Assembly: GCA_029204225.1 (NCBI GenBank)
Contig: CM055113.1
Coordinates: forward strand, 11,988,234-12,052,233
Direction of reading: 5' to 3'
DNA: 64,000 nucleotides
Origin: Diphasiastrum complanatum
Lineage: Eukaryota > Streptophyta > Lycopodiopsida > Lycopodiales > Lycopodiaceae
In this document: positions 58,801 to 64,000 of the stretch, piece after piece
Position numbering within the stretch: the first letter of the stretch is position 1
How the letters are laid out: each line of letters starts with the position of its first letter
Position numbers and translations under genes: made by a program
The notes under the pieces: model-generated
What the model saw: only the letters and a program-made list of their open reading frames with translations
Databases searched by the model: none
What the model was told of the DNA's origin: nothing

Positions 58801-60556
58801 ATGCTCCTAGCATCCTCTCACCTTTTCTCTCCATCCTATTCAACCGAGTTGTCATGTCTGGATTCCCCTCCCCATGGTCCACAAACCTTATCCACCCTAT
58901 CCACAAAGGCGGTGTGCAATTGGGACCTTATTCATGTTGTATCGTATTTTGGGACCTATTTGTCCTTCAGATTGTCTTGGTACATATTACTTACATTAGG
59001 TCCATTCTTTAGTCATATCAACTTGGAAGAAACCCAAGATGTTAGCAAGGCCCTAAACTCACAGTAAGGTGCAGATAGGGAGGAAACCTCTTGACCTGTA
59101 CGGAGAGTCCACTAGCATAAATAGACTCATTCTCCTCTTACTAGCCTGTTAATTGTTCAGAAGACTTCAATTTCTATGTGGGAGACTCTAAGAGCAGGGT
59201 TACTATGTAGGAGGGCTACACCTTATTTTTAATTGCTTTAGGTTGCAGATTGATCTTTGATCTTTGATTTGTTGTCAAATCTTAAAACTTCTACATGGAC
59301 TTATGTGGATGTGTTCTTAACAGGTATACAAATGAGCTCTACTTTAGAGTGCATGCTCTCACACTAAGTTACATATTTTGTCTCTACAAGTTAAAGGCCT
59401 ATTTGTGGCTGTATCAGTATCACTTAATATGACAAGGACCTTGCATAATAACGCAATCCAACAAAAACATTTCGAAATTGCTTCATAATATCGTCACATG
59501 GAGGCTGTTCTTTTAACGAATTGGACCTTTTCATAACTTTAAAGCATCTCATTGTCAATTTGCAAGCATTCAAGCATTCTTCCTAGAATTGAGTTTTTTC
59601 ACATTTACAAGCTCTGAATCAAGCTAATGCATAGAACCCACGGTTCCCGGAACCGTGGGTCCTGGAAACCGTGGAAGGAACCGTACCACGGTTCATTGAA
59701 CTGTGGTACGGTTCCTGCAATTAATTAATTCATTTTTTATTTTGCCAATTTCCTTCCAAAATAGTTTTTGGCCCTCATTTTAAAATTTTTTGGGCTGTTT
59801 ATGATAATTCGAACTGTAAAAATCCACAGACACAGATTTCACAGATTTCACAGAAGACAGACAGATTTCACAGACACAGACACTTTTTTTGGCCTTTTTT
59901 TTGCATATTTTTAGGCTGTTTTTGGGGGTGGGAACAAAAAAATAATAATTAATTAATTGATACGGTTCACCACGGTTCCCCCTTAAATTTTCTGAGAACC
60001 GTACGGTTCACTGTACGGTTCTCAGAACCGTGGTGAACCGTACACGGTTCATTAATTCTATGAGCTAATGTAGTGAAGGTCAAATCACATTAATTCTAAT
60101 TTTGTTTAAATTTTAAGAGTTTAAATCACTGACTTATTTTGACAAGTCCATAAACACAAACAGAAGCATAGGCAAAAGGTCTCATAGCACTGACTTTTAA
60201 GGCAATAGTTTTCCTAAGTATTTGGAATCACACACAAGATCCCTTACATATTCAACAGAACATAGTCGTGCAGTCTTTCAATCTTCAAATATATATAGGC
60301 TTAAGATTTGGTGGATATTATTATTCTAAAACTAGCTTAAAGAGGAAAGAATTAACAGTTTTGATGGATGTCTTCTTCACTCCACTATTTTGGTGGAAAT
60401 CAGTCGTAAAATATAGAAACACCTAACGAAATTTCCTACAATCATGTAGTTTTAACTTTTAAGCTCTTTATAACTTCTCGTTCCTTGTAAATCACATACC
60501 TGCACCCGTTTTTCAATTGCCCATTGTAGAATAAGTTATTCGATATTCTGGCCAAC
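46856..60556 (-). CDS. UPF1/ZGRF1-like SF1 helicase, C-terminal exons
   Basis: Exons on the minus strand: 60500-60556, 53553-53757, 53201-53436, and 46869-47024 (or to a stop at 46856). Phases fit at all joins. Encoded in order: ISNNLFYNGQLKNG (the segment after the QYRxHP motif), EVRDNLNSYCNLYEAKLA, the I-G-V-I-V-L-Y-K-S-Q strand of motif IV, VSTVDAFQGMEKDVIIL (motif V), and NRVNVALTRARHHLIIIG (motif VI with its arginine finger). This is the second RecA domain of a superfamily 1B helicase of the UPF1/SETX/ZGRF1 group; ZGRF1-type helicases process replication and recombination intermediates. Walker A and DEAD-box exons must lie upstream, beyond 60556 or outside the window. Introns of 6742 bp and 6176 bp hold LINEs, gypsy remnants and hAT-like elements; the others are 86-335 bp. 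No broken codon was seen, so it is probably functional. Confidence 0.8.
49218..50273. mobile_element. Non-autonomous hAT-like element
   Basis: 1056 bp with perfect 10-bp inverted ends CATAGTTGCA...TGCAACTATG and a perfect 8-bp duplication CTTTCATC (49210-49217 and 50274-50281). Subterminal GCGATTCGC/GAATCGC words cluster at both ends (49240-49285 and 50232-50262). 8-bp duplications and repeated subterminal motifs are hallmarks of the hAT superfamily. No transposase is encoded. It sits in the gypsy integrase remnant: removal rejoins the integrase sequence. A second partial copy of its right end lies at 50409-50523. Confidence 0.88.
50341..50590. repeat. Duplicated host segment and hAT end
   Basis: The host phrase CAAACTTTTGAAAACTTATT ... 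CCTGATCACCAACAATTTT occurs at 50343-50408 and again at 50525-50588. Between the two lies a partial copy (50409-50523) of the hAT-like element's right end (TTTGGGCTCAATAACCATAA ... GAATCGC), matching 50147-50255. The true right terminus (TGCAACTATG) is absent from the partial copy. Confidence 0.85.
50890..51400 (+). pseudogene. Ty3/gypsy RT-RNase H remnant
   Basis: Q-L-R-S-F-L-G-F-F-V-F-Y-R-R-F-V-E-N-Y (end of reverse transcriptase/connection), then in other frames M-Y-A-I-I-H-S-L-K-V-W-H-H-Y-L and Y-I-D-H-H-T-L-K-Y-F (RNase H), R-W-V-E-L-M-Q-E-F and D-A-L-S-Q-I. It is interrupted by stops and shifts. It lies head-to-head, only about 35 bp away, with the minus-strand gypsy integrase remnant. 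Confidence 0.8.
51401..53200. other. Intron sequence, nothing recognised
   Basis: Part of the large helicase intron. CCTCTGATACAACA near 51639 resembles the complement of a Met primer site with changes, so minus-strand LTR debris to its right (with a GC-richer block 51840-52080) is possible. No ends or domains found. Confidence 0.35.
53758..55369. other. Intron sequence, nothing recognised
   Basis: Left part of the 6.7-kb helicase intron, before the LINE. Short minus-strand frames (54014-54438) have no known motif, and their junctions would not fit the helicase exons. Confidence 0.4.
55370..58510 (+). mobile_element. LINE (non-LTR retrotransposon)
   Basis: A decayed LINE in the sense opposite to the host helicase gene. 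In order: an endonuclease-like start (GVWNCNGIHS, then ILFFMETHE, 55430-55545); reverse transcriptase with S-H-K-A-R-D near 56140, P-G-N-Y-R-T-I, G-Q-A-G-F-R, F-K-K-A-F-D-S-V-P near 56523 and the catalytic L-L-Y-A-D-D-V-V-L near 56795; T-Y-L-G-I-L; then a C-terminal zinc motif (C-Q-L-C ... E-E-H-F-I-L-R-C, about 57789-57845). After it comes an Asp run from a GAT microsatellite (58062-58090) and an Arg/Pro-rich tail ending at 58302. AATAAA at 58489 may be its polyadenylation signal. Frame changes near 55900, 56515, 56710, 57095 and 57420. Clade unresolved (L1 or RTE-like). Confidence 0.85.
58511..58912 (+). mobile_element. Partial second LINE copy
   Basis: It begins right after the first LINE's tail and matches that LINE's region around 55890-56290: H-L-F-S-S-S-F-G-S-F-W-K-K-F-L-P-R-A-P, then L-N-S-H-K-A-K-D-I-D-E-L, then N-L-I-H-P-I-H-K at 58884-58908. 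It is diverged from the first and breaks off at 58912. Same strand. Confidence 0.8.
58913..59621. other. Intron sequence, nothing recognised
   Basis: Between the LINE fragment and the hAT-like MITE. No motif seen. Confidence 0.4.
59630..60062. mobile_element. hAT-like MITE with ACGGTTC palindromes
   Basis: 433 bp, ends CATAGAA...TTCTATG (7-bp inverted), perfect 8-bp duplication AGCTAATG (59622-59629 and 60063-60070). Both ends are built of ACGGTTC/GAACCGT words that form hairpins: CCCACGGTTCC/CGGAACCGTGGG at 59637-59659, ACCGTACCACGGTTCA with its complement at 59682-59714, and GAGAACCGTACGGTTCACTG with its partner at 59994-60025. A CAGATTTCACAGA-type microsatellite lies at 59828-59882. No coding region. 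It sits in the 6.7-kb helicase intron. Confidence 0.88.
60071..60499. other. Intron flank, nothing recognised
   Basis: Sequence between the MITE and the 57-bp helicase exon. No motif beyond the splice donor GTATGTG at 60493-60499 (minus strand). Confidence 0.45.
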
Positions 60557-61658
60557 CTGCAAGAATTCAAGTGTAACTACATAAAATTACGCCACAGACA
60601 AAGGACAAGATTAAATTAGCATTGATATGTAAGAGTTCTGATAAAAACCAGCATATAAGGAGAGAGATGATAGAGGAGAGAAGACAAATTTTCTGATTGA
60701 AAAAGTACATAAATGACTTGCAAAATATTTGAAACCATTGGCTTTCAATGACAAGCCCTTAGGCTAACTAGCCTACTCCTATTCATGCAACCTTTATGTT
60801 AGACTTCGCTTTGGAGCATTCATTGCTTGTGAGAAGGCCCAATGCTCCTATACTCTTTCAAAATCCTAAAACCATCTCCCTGGTTGGAAATATTTAACGA
60901 GGAATGTGACTTTTCTACGTTCTAGATTCCCCTTTAGTTTGGTGCTGCAATTCAAGGCCCAATATGAATGAACTAGCCATATGGGATTCAAATGGTATTT
61001 GATAGGTCACAGGTCCTAGTGGCCGCAATTAGGCAACCTTTTGGATCCATTTGATTCTCCATGACTCACAAGAGATATTGATCACCTTATTATATCAGAA
61101 GCTAAATGTAACTAATTATGCCAAAGAAGATGTCGAAAAGGTACGTGGCATAGAACTAAAGATACCAAACAAATTGCCAAGGATAATTATGGTGCACAAA
61201 ATGGTTCCTCAAGAATATCTTAGGGATCAGTATATGGAGCAACGATGTTGAATAAAATCTGTGGTTTTATCAACTTGAAAACTGCCAAAGAAAAAGCTAG
61301 GTGCATGGGACTAGGCCACCATACAGAAAAGTCGGCATACCAGTCGTGGCTGACATCGGCATAATGAAGTTAAGACGAAGCAATAAATCCTTCAGACACA
61401 TAAGCGATCTAAAAAGACCATACTACCAACTGAAGAAAGGTTGATGTAAATCAGATTTGATAACAAGTTGATGAGGCATTCACATGGAAGCCTCATCAAA
61501 CTAGTCGAATTGATGGTAGGACATTTATGGCATACAAAACAAAGGAATCAAAGGGTACATAGAAAGAGACTTACAAATGACTAGATTTTCGAACTGCAAG
61601 TGATGGAGGCAAATTGGGTGAGCAAGATTTGATAGAAGATGACTAACAAGAAAGCTCG
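60557..61658. other. No recognised gene
   Basis: It should be intron of the helicase gene upstream of exon 60500-60556. I looked for the preceding exon (QYRxHP and Walker B motifs) on the minus strand and did not find it. Confidence 0.4.
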
Positions 61659-62050
61659 TGTTGTTGGATGAGCTCTCATCTAGTTATGGACTCAGCATAT
61701 TACAGTCGTCGTGTCCTACTTTTATTACTTTACTTTATGCATAAGCATTGGGACGTGCCCAATTTATGAGTGACACATGGTCAAATAGCTTTAGCAACCC
61801 ACATGGATGCCCATGTGCCAGGGATCTAACAAGAGGGGTGTGTGCCACATGGAGGCTTTAGGATAAGTTGAGGTAAGGGGGTGCTTGAGTGGATATAGTT
61901 TGAGCCCCGTTCAGGCATTCCCTATCTTATTCCTCTATGGTTGAGGAGACTCACAACAAAGCTCTCATAGTTTTTGGCTGATCTATGTATTCTCTATTGA
62001 GATTAATAAAGAGACAAGCTTGTGGAGTAAATCTTGTGTTTTGTGCAACA
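61659..62050 (+). mobile_element. Gypsy 5' LTR
   Basis: TGTTGTTGGATGAGC ... TTTGTGCAACA (TGTTG...CAACA inverted ends), 392 bp, with AATAAAGAG near 62006 as a likely polyadenylation signal. TTTTGTATCAAAGCA follows directly, a decayed Met primer site. The gypsy coding region downstream agrees in orientation. The 3' LTR is outside the window. Confidence 0.7.
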
Positions 62051-62521
62051 TTTTGTATCAAAGCATAGTGGTTTTCAAGATCTATGAGGAGAGTAGATTA
62101 GTGAATGTCAATGTGCTTGCTTTTTGGATGATTGGCGTTCTCAATAAGCATTAGAAGCCTTCAGCACCCTACTAAAAACATTCTATGCTTCTAGTGCCCA
62201 ATTTCAAGGCAACTTTCGGACGTTTTTGATCCTGCAAGATGGCAAAAGTGTGGCCTATGGTGGATTGTTAGCCTATCATCTACTTTTGGGTTCCAATACC
62301 TATTGTCTAGGTTTTTCTTGCTAGCAGAATAGCCTCCAAATTTAGCAGAACCTCAAATATTTATAGTGGTCCTTTGTGCCTCTAGTATGAGTTTGGGCCT
62401 TATTCAACTAAACTGGGCCTTACAACCATAACTACAATCCTGCTATTTTACAGATATAGCTCGATCGTTCAAGCCAACTTATTAACTATCCTATTGACTG
62501 ATTCTAATGTAATTTAGCTCC
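62051..62521. other. Leader or early gag, unresolved
   Basis: Between primer site and the first recognisable coding part. Short of stops in no frame; no gag motif identified. Confidence 0.35.
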
Positions 62522-64000
62522 ATGCTACATTTAGCATTGCAATTATTAAGCACATGGGCTAATTACATGCAGTACATGACAACGAGTAACCAACCTTGGG
62601 GACACAAGGGCAAGTGGAACAAGAAGAGAAAGTTTGGTCAAACCAGTCAAAGTTTAAAGGGCAAGCGGAACAAGAAGAGAAAGTTTGAGGGTCAAACCAG
62701 TCAAAGGCAATCTCAAGGTGACCAGAAAGGCAAGGGTGCAATGGCTCCCAAGGATTGTATGAGTAGCCTAATGTTCAAAGGGTCCTTCAATGCTATTGTC
62801 ACAAGACCAAGAACATGCAAAAAGGGAGAACCTTTCTTTTGGATACTTGGGGCAACATAGGTGAAAAGAATGTCCACGTAACCAAGCACGATTTAGGTGG
62901 ATCAATTGGATGACCCCATGATAGTGGACAAAGTTGAGCAAGAAGCCAATCCTGATGTTCTACACCTCAAGAATGTTTTAGTTGTTAGGAGAGTGGACAT
63001 GGCTCCCCCAGTGCTTCTATCAAGATTGGCTCACCAAGGGTATCAAGTTCTTGACACTTCTGTGATTGTCATGCGAGGACAACCATGTGATACAGATGTT
63101 CAGTTCCTATTTGGCATTGAGTCCTCTCATAATATATTCAGTTCAACTTTTGTATGGAAATTAGGTGTGAGCACACTACCATCCTAGTACCCAATACACG
63201 GTGGAAATGGATGATGGAAAGGGTACATAGATTTGGGATTTTGGGGTTGTGGGAATACCACTAACTATACAAAGTTACATAGAGAAGTTGGATTTTGAGA
63301 TGTATGTTTGCTTTCTACTTGATGTGTCTACTAATGCTAGCCAAAGCAACATGCACTATGCAAGTGCACGAACGAGTATGGTTGCCAATTTTGATCAAGA
63401 GATTAGGACGGAGTTTTCAAGTGTGTTCTAAAAAGACCATCCATTTGCTTTACCTCCTAAGAAAATAAGATTGAGCTAATACTTGAATCATGTCTTATCA
63501 ATAGACCTTATATAATGAGTTCAAAAGAGGAAGAGGGAGTGCGACAGGTGGTTGAGGATTATGGCAGAAGGAAGATTCGACCTTGTTATTCCCCTTTTGC
63601 CTCTCCGATCATTCTTGTAGAAAAGAAAGATGGACCATGGCGTATTTGTGTGGACTATCGAGGTCTAAACCAAATTACTACCAATCGTTGATATCATATG
63701 CCACGTATAGACGATTTGCTTGATGTCTTGTCAGGTGTCACTCTGTTTAGTAAAATAGATCTGAATAGTGGGATCGTCAGGTTAGTATTCATGAAGAGGA
63801 TGTACACCAGATTGCGTTCAAAACGCAATTCGGCATGATGGTGATGAACGATCTACTCAAACCATTTATAAGAAAAATTGTTGTAAATTTTATTGATAAC
63901 ATGTTGAAGTGCATGTGACTCACCTTAGAACTGTGTTATCTACTTCGAGGGAGAACAAGTTGTTTGCCAATTCTAAAGATTGTGAACTATTTAATAAGGA
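62522..64000 (+). pseudogene. Ty3/gypsy gag-protease-RT, runs off window
   Basis: A basic gag tail with two copies of K-x-N-K-K-R-K-F-x-G-Q-T-S-Q (62612-62702), then a decayed protease in which the usual D-S-G-A-T-H is I-E-S-S-H-N-I-F (63117-63140), so the catalytic Asp is lost. Reverse transcriptase begins near 63590: [31 protein letters not shown] then a stop (63690), then M-P-R-I-D-D-L-L-D and F-S-K-I-D-L-N-S-G, I-A-F-K-T-Q-F-G. The window ends in reverse transcriptase shortly after the catalytic region (F-I-D-N-M). Inactive; orientation matches the LTR at 61659. Confidence 0.8.

Noticed and set aside
61051-61251. Open frame of 66 codons near 61.1 kb
   Set aside because: No motif and no splice context; it fits neither the helicase gene nor the adjacent gypsy element.

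Overview
The window looks like nuclear DNA of a land plant with a large, retrotransposon-rich genome. Evidence: LTR elements with the plant-type initiator-Met tRNA primer site (TGGTATCAGAGC and variants), a DUF247 gene (a land-plant family), CCCTAAA-like repeats, AT-rich intergenic DNA, and one gene with introns over 6 kb packed with transposons. A gymnosperm or fern would fit the intron size, but I cannot name the species. I see no CRISPR, bacterial operon or defence system.

Two host genes are supported. A two-exon DUF247 gene lies at 29636-31100 (+). A much larger gene on the minus strand (60556 down to 44305; its 5' end is beyond the window or hidden) encodes the C-terminal half of a UPF1/ZGRF1-type superfamily 1 helicase plus a C-terminal extension I do not recognise. 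I could place ten exons, and all nine junctions have compatible reading phase. Two introns (about 6.7 and 6.2 kb) hold LINEs, gypsy remnants and two hAT-like elements.

Most of the rest is layered mobile DNA. 1-8.1 kb: decayed AT-rich sequence, gypsy gag/protease on the minus strand and a copia 3' end with LTR. 10.4-12.5 kb: a poly-G run, a GAGTAA-rich repeat, a copia integrase split by a solo LTR with a perfect target duplication, and a 367-bp GA tract. 13.3-27.1 kb: a nearly full copia element (14004-19812), then a minus-strand copia remnant into which a chromodomain gypsy element (20893-26000) inserted with the duplication GGCTT. 27.3-28.8 kb: a large foldback and copia debris. 31.7-43.0 kb: gypsy and copia fragments, three partial LTR elements, local tandem duplications, a captured LRR-receptor fragment and a degenerate telomere-like block. 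43.7 kb: a tiny tRNA-derived retroposon with a 15-bp duplication. 55.4-58.9 kb: a LINE and a partial second copy. 61.7-64 kb: the 5' part of a gypsy element running off the window.

The most novel material is structural. There are two hAT-like elements with matching CATAG termini, perfect 8-bp duplications and different subterminal palindromic motifs (ACGGTTC and GCGATTCGC). One LTR element has AG...CT instead of TG...CA ends. CACACGTGTG palindromes recur in several LTR families. A GAGTAA-studded tandem repeat and a 470-bp foldback remain unexplained. All alignments were made by eye; identities and boundaries are approximate unless a target duplication fixes them.
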